A stretch of DNA of 21,432 bases, taken from positions 1 to 21,432 of the forward strand of contig CAZWFN010000111.1 of the NCBI GenBank assembly GCA_964633205.1. Reading direction: 5' to 3'. Every line of letters starts with the position of its first letter. The stretch's first letter is position 1. The notes beneath the pieces are model-generated. The model saw only the letters and a program-made list of their open reading frames with translations, was not told the origin of the DNA and did not search any database. This document shows positions 8,527-16,660 of this stretch, in pieces. The stretch comes from CAYVQE01 sp964633205 (lineage in GTDB: Bacteria; Myxococcota; B64-G9). The position numbers were made by a program, and so were the translations under genes.

Positions 8527-9344
8527 GTGTCCGTCTCTCGGCCGGCCGCGGCCGCGGGCAAACGTTGCAGCAGCTGGCGTGCATCCTGGCTGTATTCGCC
8601 CTTTGGATAGCGCTGGACCAGCTCGGCGGCCGCCGCCCGCGCCTCGTCCGCCCGGCCCAGAGCGTGCAACGAGCTGGCCTTGACCCACAGCGCCTGCTCG
8701 TCGAAGCCGCTGCCGGGGTAGTCGGCGAGCAACTGCTCGGCCCGCCACAGCGCCCCGCGGTGCTTGTCGTGTTCGCGGTTGAACTCCATGATGAAGTGCA
8801 CCCGTTGCGCCAGCCGGCGCTTGCACTCGGCCAGCATCTCGCGGGCGGCCGCGGCGTGCTCGTCGTCCGGGAAGCGGGCCAGGTAGCGCTCCAGCTCGCG
8901 CACCGCCCGCGCGGTCTCCTCCTGGTCCATCTCGTAGGCGGGCGGAAAGATGAAGAAGTCGCTCGGGATGCGCTCGTAGTAGCTGGCGCCGATGCGGTAC
9001 ATGGCATACGGCACCTGCTCGTGCTTGGGGTGCAGCTTGATGAAGTTGAGGTAGGCGGCGGCCGCCTCGAGGAAGCGATCGCGTGCGTACTGGCAGTCCG
9101 CCAGCAGCAGGTCGGACTGGGTGGCGTAGGCCGAGTACGGGAACTTGTTCTTGACGAACTTGAAGTACTCGATGGCTTCGAGGTAGTCCTCGTCGGCCAT
9201 GGCCTTGCGGCCCTTGATGAAGTTCTCCTTGGCCGATACCCGGTAGGACACCTGGGGCCGGGCCTCGGGGCCGCTGGCGCAGCCCAGAGCCGCCGCCAGC
9301 CACACCGCCGCCGCCATCGCTTGCCAATGCTTGCCCACATCCAC
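8523..9344 (-). CDS. BamD/ComL-like outer-membrane assembly lipoprotein
   Basis: A 273-residue lipoprotein of the YfiO/BamD type, a component of the machinery that folds beta-barrel proteins into the outer membrane. The lipobox is ALGC (Cys22). TPR-like helical hairpins follow: NFIKGRKAMADEDYLEAIEY, FVKNKFPYSAYATQSDLLLA, YLNFIKLHPKHEQVPYAMYR, and ELERYLARFPDDEHAAAARE. Regular P..YA and H.....Y residues match the family. It is slightly longer than E. coli BamD (about 245). The annotated start is GTG 9344; a second GTG at 9338 has a better-placed GAGG and may be the true start, six bases later. It is the first gene of a five-gene minus-strand operon with a promoter at 9405-9434. Sole-copy status cannot be judged from one window. 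Confidence 0.85.
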   Translation of the reverse strand: MDVGKHWQAMAAAVWLAAALGCASGPEARPQVSYRVSAKENFIKGRKAMADEDYLEAIEYFKFVKNKFPYSAYATQSDLLLADCQYARDRFLEAAAAYLNFIKLHPKHEQVPYAMYRIGASYYERIPSDFFIFPPAYEMDQEETARAVRELERYLARFPDDEHAAAAREMLAECKRRLAQRVHFIMEFNREHDKHRGALWRAEQLLADYPGSGFDEQALWVKASSLHALGRADEARAAAAELVQRYPKGEYSQDARQLLQRLPAAAAGRETDT

Positions 9345-9404
9345 CTCACACCATCCGGAGGCTCAACACAACGCTCCGGAATTACAAGACATTCCGAGTG
9401 AAAC

Positions 9405-9434
9405 ACGATAACACGGCCGGGGAAAAAGAGTCAA
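9405..9434 (-). promoter_or_regulatory. Sigma-70-like promoter of the BamD-like operon
   Basis: On the minus strand, TTGACT (9434-9429; five of six) is followed after 18 bases by TATCGT (9410-9405; four of six). Transcription would start near 9398, about 55 bases before the GTG. The surrounding 9360-9450 sequence is clearly AT-richer than the genes on both sides, as expected of a promoter region. Confidence 0.5.
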
Positions 9435-9526
9435 ACGAAAAGCCTGCCAGGGGTTCTCGATTCGGCTCCAGCTGAACAAACGAGTCGAGCTTGCATGCCT
9501 CCGTCCTCGAAGTAGCGCCTCTCGGG

Positions 9527-9541
9527 CCGCGTCTTTCGCGG
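9527..9541 (-). terminator. Weak hairpin after the Bat operon
   Basis: CCGCG (9527-9531) and CGCGG (9537-9541) form a 5-bp stem with a 5-base loop directly downstream of the batE stop on the minus strand. No T-run follows, so it could be a weak or Rho-dependent end point only. Confidence 0.25.
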
Positions 9542-9543
9542 TG

Positions 9544-10347
9544 CTAGATGCGCCCCAGCCTGCCCTGTTGCACGAACCCTTCCACCCCGTTGGCCAAGCG
9601 GACGCGCACGTGGTCGTCGACCTCGTTGAGCACCCGCACCTTCAGCCCGGCGTGCACCTCCATCAGCACCGCAGCCGAGCGGCCGGGCCCCTCGCGCAGC
9701 GCCGCCGTCTGGCCGACGATCACCCCGTGGTGGACCCGCTCCTGGACGTAGATGCGCGAGAACAGCAGCACGCCGAGCACCAGCGCCACGCTGACGACGG
9801 GCACGTTGATCCAGAACAGCAGCCGGCGCGCCGGCCCGCGCAACAGCAGCCGGCGCACCGTCAGCACCGCGAACACGATCCACCACAGGGCCACGAAAGA
9901 CCAGGTCAGCCAGCCCAGGTCCAGGCCGCGCAAGAATTCGTGCCACGGCGGCTCGCCCACCGCGCCGCTGTCGTCGACCACCACCCGGTCGATCAGCTCC
10001 TTGCGCACCATCTCCAGGTTGGAGGCCGCGGCCTCGTCGTCCGGCTTCAGGGCCAGCGCCTTCTCGTAGAACAACACCGCCAGCCCCTCGCGGCCGGCGC
10101 GGTAGCAGGCGTTGGCCATGTTGTAGTAGAGGTCCGGGTGGACCACCCCGGCCTCGATCAGCTTGCGGTAGCCGGCCATGGCCTCGCGCTGGCGGCCGTC
10201 GAGGTAGGCCTGGTTGGCCGCGGTGAAGATGGCCCCGAAGCCCCCGCGTTCGTCCGCGGTCTCGGCGGCGGCCGCCGGCGACAGCCAGACCAGCCCCAGC
10301 AGCCCCAGCCACAGCAGCCGGGCCCAGCCGATGCCTGCGCCGCTCAT
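9544..10347 (-). CDS. batE: BatE-like TPR and SH3 membrane protein
   Basis: A 267-residue envelope protein. A signal peptide (about 1-28, ending SPAAAAE) is followed by TPR helices: FTAANQAYLDGRQREAMAGY and LYYNMANACYRAGREGLAVL. Two membrane segments follow (near LTWSFVALWWIVFAVLTV and INVPVVSVALVLGVLLF), then a C-terminal bacterial SH3-type domain (VIVGQTAALREGPG...VEGFVQQGRLGRI). This TPR-TM-TM-SH3 order is that of BatE-type proteins, the last member of Bat operons. The ATG at 10347 overlaps the batD stop (ATGA). It is the terminal gene of the eight-gene unit. SH3 domains in this setting are thought to bind cell-wall or peptide ligands; the actual ligand is unknown. Confidence 0.85.
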   Translation of the reverse strand: MSGAGIGWARLLWLGLLGLVWLSPAAAAETADERGGFGAIFTAANQAYLDGRQREAMAGYRKLIEAGVVHPDLYYNMANACYRAGREGLAVLFYEKALALKPDDEAAASNLEMVRKELIDRVVVDDSGAVGEPPWHEFLRGLDLGWLTWSFVALWWIVFAVLTVRRLLLRGPARRLLFWINVPVVSVALVLGVLLFSRIYVQERVHHGVIVGQTAALREGPGRSAAVLMEVHAGLKVRVLNEVDDHVRVRLANGVEGFVQQGRLGRI

Positions 10348-12230
10348 CGCCAGGCCCTCCGCTGGCGCGGCGCGGCCGCTGCCCGGCGGCGTTGCAGGTC
10401 CTTGATCAGGCGGTCGGCCCGGGCGGTGGCCGAGGCCATCTCGTCGCCGCGGGCTGCGGCCGGCGCGAAGCGGCCGAAGTCGCAGTTCTCCAGCTCGCGC
10501 TCGAGCTGCTCGATCACCGCCTCCGGCACCCCGGCGGCGCGCAGTTGGCCGGCCAGCTCGGTCCACTGCAGCCCCTGCGCCGGCCGGCCGGTGCGCGACT
10601 CGATGGCCCGCAGCAGGGCCTCTTTGAGTTCCAGGTAGTAGTCGCCGGCGTCGCCGCTGCGGGCCGCCTTGGCCGCCAGCCGCCAGTGGCGGCGGGCCTC
10701 GCCGGCGGCCCGGCGCATGCGGCCGCGCGGCGAATCGATGCGCAGCAACGAGCGGAACAACAGTCCGAACAGCAGCAGGGCGTAGGCCAGCGGCGGCAAC
10801 ACCACCAGGGGCACGAAGGCCGGGTGGGCGTAAAAGGGCGCGCCGTAGCCACGCAGGTCGCTGTCGAACCGGATCGGCTTGAACGCCCCGGCCACGATGT
10901 TGAACTCGTGGCCGCCGCCGGCGCCGGCACCGCCGTCGGCGCCGGCGGCCACCTCGATCTGGTAGGCCTCGGTCTCCAGGGTGCGGTAGGCGCCGGCCCG
11001 CGGGTCGTAGTAGCTGAACGACAGCGACGGGATGGTCAGGCTGCCCGAGGCCAGCGGCAGCAAGATGTACTCGAAGGTCTTGGCGCCGCGCACCTTGCTG
11101 CCGCGCTCGGTCTGCTCGACGTCGATGCTCGGGTCGAAGACCTTGAACCGGTCGAGCTCGGGCAGCCGCGGCGGGCGCAGGTTCTGGATGTTGCCGGTGC
11201 CACGCACCGTCAGGGTGTAGGTCAGCGGCTGGTTGAGCTTGACCTGGCGGGCGTCGAGTTCGGACTGCAGGCTGAAGCGGCCGACGTTGGTGCTGTGGAA
11301 GCCTTCGGGCGCGCCCGGCGGCAGGGGCTCGACCTTGATCTTCAGCGGCCGGGTGCGCAGGGTGCGCTGCTCGGAGGGGAAGAAGGGCGAGTGGCTGGCC
11401 TCGGCGTCGACCTCGATCGGCCCGATGGTCAGCTCGCCGGTGCGCAGCGGAAACAGCGCCCGCCGGGCCAGCACCTTGTACTGGAAGCGCACGCCGTCGA
11501 TGTACTTCTCCTCGGTGGGCGCCTTGCTCACGTCGCGCGAGACCGAGTAGAACGGATCGAGCTGCGGCCAGCGAAAGCCGGCGATGCGGGCGCCGACCCG
11601 CGAGTAGATGGTCAGGGTGACGGTGACCTGCTGGCCGACCACCGCCACGTCCGGCGCGGCGTAGGCGCGCACGAACAGATCGTCCTCGCCCACCGCTTGC
11701 CGGCGCCGGCCCAGCAACGGATCGTCGAACCAGTCGTCGTCCGGAAAGCGGCCCATGCCCGGCAGCGGCGAGGTGGGCGCCGGCTGGCGCCGGGAGCGGG
11801 AGTCGGTGACCTCGATGGTGATGGGCTCGGTCCGGTAGACCTTGCCGGCGTACTTCATCTCGGCCGCGCCGATGGTCACCCGGCCCTTCTCGGTCGGCTG
11901 CAACACGACCACCGTGTTGGTGAAGCGCCGGTAGCGGCTGGCGCCACCCGAGAAGGAGAACGACATCTTGCGCTCCTGCGAGCGGCTGACCAGGCGCAGG
12001 CTGCCGGTGTCGGGCAGCTGCAGGTAGTCCACCCGGGAGCGGTCCGGCACCGACGAGGAGAGGGTCAACGTCACCCGGCCGTTGAGCGGCACCTCGGTGC
12101 GGTCCACCGTGGCCTCGAACTCGACCTCGGCGGCGGCGGCCGGGCCCGCCAGCGCCCACAACACGAGCAGGCCGGCCGCGGCCAGCCCGCCCGGAAGTCG
12201 CCCACTGCTGAATGTGCCCCGTTGCACCAT
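10344..12230 (-). CDS. batD: BatD (oxygen-tolerance / BatD family) membrane protein
   Basis: A 628-residue protein of the BatD family. A signal peptide (about 1-34, ending AGPAAAAE) leads into a long periplasmic beta-rich region with repeated Ig-like units. Examples are VEFEATVDRTEVPLNGRVTL near the start, then YAAPDVAVVGQQVTVTLTIY, and later RQVKLNQPLTYTLTVRGTGN with RPPRLPELDRFKVFDP. These are characteristic BatD phrases. One membrane helix lies near residues 470-495 (FVPLVVLPPLAYALLLFGLL), and a cytoplasmic helical tail follows (EARRHWRLAAKAARSGDAGD, then YYLELKEALLRAIESRTG). Size and layout are normal for the family. Start ATG 12230; batC ends 12 bases upstream. It probably forms the periplasmic part of the Bat complex with the VWA proteins. 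Confidence 0.92.
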   Translation of the reverse strand: MVQRGTFSSGRLPGGLAAAGLLVLWALAGPAAAAEVEFEATVDRTEVPLNGRVTLTLSSSVPDRSRVDYLQLPDTGSLRLVSRSQERKMSFSFSGGASRYRRFTNTVVVLQPTEKGRVTIGAAEMKYAGKVYRTEPITIEVTDSRSRRQPAPTSPLPGMGRFPDDDWFDDPLLGRRRQAVGEDDLFVRAYAAPDVAVVGQQVTVTLTIYSRVGARIAGFRWPQLDPFYSVSRDVSKAPTEEKYIDGVRFQYKVLARRALFPLRTGELTIGPIEVDAEASHSPFFPSEQRTLRTRPLKIKVEPLPPGAPEGFHSTNVGRFSLQSELDARQVKLNQPLTYTLTVRGTGNIQNLRPPRLPELDRFKVFDPSIDVEQTERGSKVRGAKTFEYILLPLASGSLTIPSLSFSYYDPRAGAYRTLETEAYQIEVAAGADGGAGAGGGHEFNIVAGAFKPIRFDSDLRGYGAPFYAHPAFVPLVVLPPLAYALLLFGLLFRSLLRIDSPRGRMRRAAGEARRHWRLAAKAARSGDAGDYYLELKEALLRAIESRTGRPAQGLQWTELAGQLRAAGVPEAVIEQLERELENCDFGRFAPAAARGDEMASATARADRLIKDLQRRRAAAAPRQRRAWR

Positions 12231-12242
12231 GCTCAGCGCACT

Positions 12243-13358
12243 CTACCAGTCCTTGTCCACATTTCTATCCACGGGTTTGAGCTGGGGCAACAAAAAGCGG
12301 TGCAGCTGAAAAGGCTTCTCGTTGTCGCGTTCGGCGTCGAGCAGATCGCGCACCTGGGACTCGCTCAGCCGGCCCGGCTGCGGCCGGGGCCGGGGGCGGC
12401 TGGCGCCGGCCTGCTGCTGCTCGGGCTGTCGATCCGCCGGCTGGTCCTCCTGCCCGCCTTGCTGTGGCTTCGGCTGCTGGGCGTCCGGCCGCGGCTGGGG
12501 CTTTTCCTCGTCGCCGCGCTCGGCCTGCTGGCGCTCGCGCGCCTGCTGCTCGTCGTCGCCCTGCTGGTCGTCCTGCTGCTGCTGGTCGCCTTGCTGCTGC
12601 TGGTCCTGCTGCTGCTCGCCTTGCTGCTGCTGGTCCTGCTGCTGGTCGCCCGGCTGCTGCTGGTCCTGCTGCTGATCGCCTTGCTGCTGCTGGTCCTGCT
12701 GCTGCTCGCCTTGTTGCTGGTCCTGCTGCTGATCCTGCTGCTGGTCCTGCTGCTGATCCTGCTGCTGGTCCTTCTGGTCCTGCTGCTGATCCCGCTCCTG
12801 CTCACCCTGCTTTTCGTCCTGCTGCTGGTCCCGCTGCTGGTCCTGCTGCTGCTCGTCCTGCTGCTGCCGATCGCGGCTTTCCTGATCGCGTTTGGAGCGC
12901 TGGCCGTCTTGCTGCTGTTGCTGGCGCAGGGCCGCCAGCGCCAGCTCGAGGTTGAAGCGCGCATCGTGGTAGCCGGGGTCGATCTCCAGCGCCCGGCGGT
13001 AGTAGGTGACGGCGTCGTCGAAGGACTGCTGCTGCAAAAAGGTGTTGCCGATGTTGAAGTAGTTGCGCTTGCGCAGCTCGGCATCGTCCGCCCCCGAGGC
13101 CCGCAGGTAGGCCTCGCGGGCCTCCTCGAAGCGGCCCAGCTTGTACAGGGCGTTGCCGCGGTTGTAGTGGATGCGCGGCTCGCGGCCCAGCTGGCGCTCG
13201 GCCTGCTCGTAGCGCTCCAGCGCGCGATCGAAGTGTTGCTGCTCGTACTCGCGGTTGGCCTGCTCCACCGTCTCGAACAAGCGGCCGAACAGGTCGAAGG
13301 CCATGGCCGGCGCCGGCCACAGCAGGCCGAGCAACAGGCAGGGCAGCAGGCGCCGCAT
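12243..13358 (-). CDS. batC: BatC-like TPR protein with a Gln/Asp-rich repeat
   Basis: A 371-residue exported or membrane-linked protein. The signal-like N-terminus ends PAPAMA (residue 20). Residues about 30-145 hold three TPRs, including RIHYNRGNALYKLGRFEEAR and YFNIGNTFLQQQSFDDAVTY. Residues about 146-270 are almost pure Gln with Asp/Glu every fourth residue (QQQD repeats), then a Pro/Gln/Arg-rich stretch to about 330. The C-terminus (331-371) returns to ordinary sequence, SESQVRDLLDAERDNEKPFQ and a final KDW, matching the conserved end of BatC proteins. Its ATG at 13358 overlaps the batB stop by one base (TGATG). The in-frame conserved end shows the repeat is part of a working gene. A low-complexity linker before the end is common in BatC, but this one is extreme. 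Confidence 0.9.
   Translation of the reverse strand: MRRLLPCLLLGLLWPAPAMAFDLFGRLFETVEQANREYEQQHFDRALERYEQAERQLGREPRIHYNRGNALYKLGRFEEAREAYLRASGADDAELRKRNYFNIGNTFLQQQSFDDAVTYYRRALEIDPGYHDARFNLELALAALRQQQQQDGQRSKRDQESRDRQQQDEQQQDQQRDQQQDEKQGEQERDQQQDQKDQQQDQQQDQQQDQQQDQQQGEQQQDQQQQGDQQQDQQQPGDQQQDQQQQGEQQQDQQQQGDQQQQDDQQGDDEQQARERQQAERGDEEKPQPRPDAQQPKPQQGGQEDQPADRQPEQQQAGASRPRPRPQPGRLSESQVRDLLDAERDNEKPFQLHRFLLPQLKPVDRNVDKDW
12558..12923 (-). repeat. Degenerate 12-bp tandem repeat encoding QQQD
   Basis: About 366 bases are built mainly from the 12-mer CAGCAGCAGGAC (minus strand) and variants, encoding QQQD, QQQG and QQQE. On the plus strand the same DNA reads as CTG-rich, giving a false leucine-rich open frame. 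Such repeats are prone to slippage in multiples of 12 bases, which would change length but not frame. Confidence 0.92.
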
Positions 13359-14386
13359 CACGGTCTCCCTCCGGCGGCCGGCGGCTGGCGGCGGGCCGGG
13401 ATCAGGCTGGCGGCCAGCAGCGCCAGCAGGGCGGCGAAGGCGAAGAGCTGGAACTTCTCCTCGTAGACCGTCTCGACCCGGGCCTCGTAGTCGGACTTCT
13501 GCATCCGGCTCAGCTCGTCGTAGACCGCCTCGAAGCCAAGGTCCCCGGCGGCCGAGTGGATGTACAGCCCGCCGGTGGCCTCGGCGATGGCCCGCAGGGT
13601 GCCTTCCTGCAGCCGGGTCATGACGGTCTTGCCCTCCGAGCGCAGGTAGCGGCCCTGGTGCTCGGGATCCGGGATCAGCTCGCCGATGTGGGTGCCCACA
13701 CCCACGCCGTGGATCACCACGCCCATGTCGCGCAAAGCCTCGAGCTCCTCCTCGTAGCCGCCGCTGTGGTCCTCGCCGTCGGACACGATCACCACCACCT
13801 TCGACCGCGAGCCGCCGCGGGCGTTTTCGAACATGGTGCGCACCGCGCTCAACGCTTCGGCGAAGTCGGTGCCGCCGACCGGGATGGTGCCCGCATCCAT
13901 GGCCCGCAGAAACAGCTTGGCCGCGGCGTAGTCCGAGGTCAATGGGCACTGGACGAAAGCGGCCCCCGAAAACGACACCAGCCCGATCCGGTCGCCGCGC
14001 AGGCGGTCGATCAGGCCACTGAGCTCCATCTTGGCCCGCTTCAGCCGGCTGCCCGAGCGGCCGGAGGAGACGTCCCGGGCCAGCATGCTCTTGGATGTGT
14101 CCAGGGCCACCACCACGTCCACTCCGCGGCGCTTGACCAGGGTGGAGTGGCTGCCGAACTGCGGCCGCGCCAGGGCCCCGATCAACATCACCACTGCGAT
14201 GACGATCAGACACAGCTTCAGGATCTCCCGTTCCATCGAGGCTTCCGGCGCCAGCCGCCCGATCAGGCCGGCGTCGGCGGCGCGGCGCAGGGCCTGGCGC
14301 CAGCGCAGAAGGGCGGCCACCCCGCCGGCGACCACCAGCGGCACCACCAGCAACCAGTAGAAGTACTCGCCCGCGACGAAACGCAT
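13358..14386 (-). CDS. batB: BatB-like VWA-domain protein
   Basis: A 342-residue membrane protein with two N-terminal hydrophobic segments (about 9-27 and 57-74, before ALARPQFG). A von Willebrand A domain follows (about 90-290) and a C-terminal membrane helix (FQLFAFAALLALLAASLIP). The MIDAS metal site is intact: DTSKS (Asp96, Ser98, Ser100), Thr in VGGTDF, and Asp in VIVSDGEDHSGG. ALARPQ before the domain is a hallmark of Bat VWA proteins. The ATG start at 14386 is 23 bases from the end of batA, and its stop overlaps the batC start. It is likely the second VWA subunit, partnered with BatA and remodelled or inserted with help of the MoxR ATPase; this follows family knowledge, not direct evidence here. 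Confidence 0.92.
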   Translation of the reverse strand: MRFVAGEYFYWLLVVPLVVAGGVAALLRWRQALRRAADAGLIGRLAPEASMEREILKLCLIVIAVVMLIGALARPQFGSHSTLVKRRGVDVVVALDTSKSMLARDVSSGRSGSRLKRAKMELSGLIDRLRGDRIGLVSFSGAAFVQCPLTSDYAAAKLFLRAMDAGTIPVGGTDFAEALSAVRTMFENARGGSRSKVVVIVSDGEDHSGGYEEELEALRDMGVVIHGVGVGTHIGELIPDPEHQGRYLRSEGKTVMTRLQEGTLRAIAEATGGLYIHSAAGDLGFEAVYDELSRMQKSDYEARVETVYEEKFQLFAFAALLALLAASLIPARRQPPAAGGRP

Positions 14387-14409
14387 GCGTTCTCCTGCCG
14401 CTTGCGGGA

Positions 14410-15657
14410 TCAGGGAAACCGGCGCAGCCGGGTCCAGCTCAGGGCCAGCTCCAGCAACAGCGCCAGCAATGCCGGCAGCAAGGCCAGCTGGAACACCTCG
14501 GTGTGGCGGGTGAAGCGTCCCGGATCCATCAAGCGGGATTTTTCCATCTGATTCAGAATGTCCTGAAAATCCTCCTCCAGCGATTCCTGATCCACCGCCC
14601 GGTAGAACTTGCCCTCGGCGATGGCGGCGATCTTCTTCAACAGCTCGGGGTTGGTGCGGATCTCGACCTTGCGGTAGCGCATCCGGCCGAACACCGACGG
14701 CCCCACCGGGTAGTCGACCTTGCCGCCCTTGCCGACCAACACCGGAAAGACGCGGATGCCCTTCTGGGCAGCGATCTCGGCCGCCTGCACCGGCGAGATC
14801 TGGCTGGCGTTGTCGTCGCCGTCGGTCAGCAGGATGATGGCCTTGCTCTTGACCTCGGAGTCGCGCAGCCGGTTGACCGACACCACGATGGCGTCGCCGA
14901 TGGCGGTGCCGTCATCGACCACCCCGGTGCGGATCGAGCGCAGGATGTTGACCATGATCGAGTAGTCCAGCGACAGCGGGCACTGGGTGTAGGCCTCGGC
15001 GGCGAAGATCACCAGCCCCAGCCGATCGTCGGAGCGCTGCTCCACGAAGCGCCGGATGACCTCCTTGGCCCCCTTGATGCGGCTCTTGCGCTGGCGCCGG
15101 CCCGGCGGGGCGAAGTCGACCGCCTCCATGCTGGTCGATACGTCCAGGGTGACGATGATGTCCATGCCCTCGGTGAACACGTCGGTCTCGGTGGTGGCCA
15201 CCTGGGGCCGGGCCAACGCCAGCACCACCAGCACCAGCGCCACCAGCCGCAGCGCTGGCGGGGCCCAGCGCAGCAGGCCGGGCCGGCCCTGGCGGATGCC
15301 GCGCAGGGTGCGCAGGCCGGGAAAGCGGAACACCGGCCGCTGGCGCCGCTGCAACCACAGCGCCAGCGCCGACAGCGCCGGCACCAGACCCAAGGCGGTC
15401 AGCCCGGCCAGAAACAGCGGCTCGGTCTCGGGCTCGGCGGCCGTGCCCAGCAGGATCCAGCCGCAGGCGCCGAGCCCGGCGACCAGGCACAGCGACGCCA
15501 GCACCAGCAGCCCGGCCAGCGCGCGCCGCGGCCCGGCGCCGGCACCGGCCGGCCGGCGGCGGTCGGAGCCGAACAGCGCCACCAGCGCCGCCGGTGCCCA
15601 GACCAGCAGCACGAAGGCCAGCGGGGCGGCGAAGACGAACTCGCTCCAGCGCGTCAT
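14410..15657 (-). CDS. batA: BatA-like VWA-domain protein with extra N-terminal helices
   Basis: A 415-residue membrane protein. Hydrophobic segments lie near residues 8-29, 46-70, 80-103 and 134-149, then the hallmark ALARPQVATTETDVFTEGMD. The VWA domain follows (about 165-370) with an intact MIDAS: DVSTS (Asp172, Ser174, Ser176), Thr in DDGTAIGDAI, and Asp in ILLTDGDDN. A final helix lies near residues 395-412 (LALLPALLALLLELALSW). BatA proteins are usually about 330 residues; the extra length is the additional helix pair near the N-terminus. The ATG at 15657 overlaps the preceding stop (ATGA). As one of two adjacent VWA proteins after DUF58 and MoxR, it fits the standard Bat order. Confidence 0.92.
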   Translation of the reverse strand: MTRWSEFVFAAPLAFVLLVWAPAALVALFGSDRRRPAGAGAGPRRALAGLLVLASLCLVAGLGACGWILLGTAAEPETEPLFLAGLTALGLVPALSALALWLQRRQRPVFRFPGLRTLRGIRQGRPGLLRWAPPALRLVALVLVVLALARPQVATTETDVFTEGMDIIVTLDVSTSMEAVDFAPPGRRQRKSRIKGAKEVIRRFVEQRSDDRLGLVIFAAEAYTQCPLSLDYSIMVNILRSIRTGVVDDGTAIGDAIVVSVNRLRDSEVKSKAIILLTDGDDNASQISPVQAAEIAAQKGIRVFPVLVGKGGKVDYPVGPSVFGRMRYRKVEIRTNPELLKKIAAIAEGKFYRAVDQESLEEDFQDILNQMEKSRLMDPGRFTRHTEVFQLALLPALLALLLELALSWTRLRRFP

Positions 15658-16646
15658 GGCTCCGCCTCCGCGCGCTCGGCCTCGGGCTCATCCGGTATGC
15701 GGGTGGCTTCGACCAGGGCGTAGGCCGTATTGATGGCGTAGGAGCACATGGCGTCTTCGGGCTGCTGGCGGGCGAACTTGACCAGGTCGGCCTCGCGCAG
15801 CAGCCGCTCCAGCGCCGCCAGATCGAGCCCCGGGGTGATGCGATCGCGCAGCTCGGCCAGCAGCTCGTCGCTGGTCAGATCGAGCGCGAAGAAGCCGTAG
15901 CGGTTGCCCAGGTACTCGCGCACCGTCTCCGAGATGCGGGTGAAGTAGGCATGCTGCCGGCCGGCCCGCAGCAGATCGGCTTCGACGATCGCCCGCAGCT
16001 TCTCGAGCGCGATCTGGTGCGCCTGGCGCGGCGGCGGCAGCGCTTCGTAGCGGGACGGGGCCTCGACCGGGCCCCGCCGCCGCAGCAAGGTCAGCCCCAG
16101 CAGCAGCCACAGCCCGGCCACGCCCAGCAGCACCAGCGGCCGGTAGTCGGACACCCGGATGGACACCGGCTCGGCCACGTCGCGCGGTTTCGGGTCGGCG
16201 ACGCCCTCGAGCACGCTGCGCACCCGGACCGCCAGCGGCGGTACGGCCAGCCGCTCGGCCGCCGGCGCCGCGGCATCGCCGTCGGCCGGCCCGCCGTCTA
16301 CCGGCCCGGCGGCCTGGGCCACCAGCTCCAGCCCGTCGAGTTCGAGCGCGCCGGTCTTCTCGTAGCTGGCCAGCTCGAGCACCAGCTCCTGGCGCCGGCC
16401 CTGCTCGCCGGCCGCGATGCGGCTGTCGCGACCGAGCTCGGCGAAGGGCCCCAACTCCAGCCGCTCGGCCAGCCGCCAGCGCCGCTCGCCGCGCAGGGGC
16501 ACCTGGATGACCACCTCGAACGGCTCGCCCAGCAGCACCTCGGTCGGCTCGACCACCGCCGCCACCGCCGGCGGGGCCTCGGCCTCGTCGGCCTCGTCGG
16601 CCCCGGCGGCAGCGGGCGCGACCAGCAGCGCCAGCACCAGGACCAT
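15654..16646 (-). CDS. Bat-operon membrane protein, BatD-like periplasmic part and DUF4381-like tail
   Basis: A 330-residue protein. A short signal-like hydrophobic N-terminus (MVLVLALLVAPAAAGA) is followed by a periplasmic beta-rich domain (about 28-165; VVEPTEVLLGEPFEVVIQVP is a BatD-like opening). One membrane helix lies at about 169-188. The cytoplasmic helical domain (about 205-315) contains YFTRISETVREYLGNRYGFF with a following DLTSDELLAEL; similar sequence occurs in DUF4381-type proteins of Bat clusters. The ATG at 16646 has GAGGAG four bases upstream, which decides the start over longer options. It lies between DUF58 (14 bases upstream) and batA (overlapping), the usual slot for a DUF4381-type gene. 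A distinct name is not justified. Confidence 0.8.
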   Translation of the reverse strand: MVLVLALLVAPAAAGADEADEAEAPPAVAAVVEPTEVLLGEPFEVVIQVPLRGERRWRLAERLELGPFAELGRDSRIAAGEQGRRQELVLELASYEKTGALELDGLELVAQAAGPVDGGPADGDAAAPAAERLAVPPLAVRVRSVLEGVADPKPRDVAEPVSIRVSDYRPLVLLGVAGLWLLLGLTLLRRRGPVEAPSRYEALPPPRQAHQIALEKLRAIVEADLLRAGRQHAYFTRISETVREYLGNRYGFFALDLTSDELLAELRDRITPGLDLAALERLLREADLVKFARQQPEDAMCSYAINTAYALVEATRIPDEPEAERAEAEP

Positions 16647-16660
16647 GTGGCTCCTCGCGC

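Noticed and set aside
12558..12923. CRISPR-like or satellite array
   Set aside because: The 12-base units have no spacers, stay in frame and encode the QQQD linker of BatC.
10392..13466. A 1024-codon plus-strand open frame rich in leucine
   Set aside because: It lies antisense to batD, batC and batB, which have clear family motifs. The leucine runs are the complement of the CAG-rich QQQD repeat, and high GC keeps antisense frames open.
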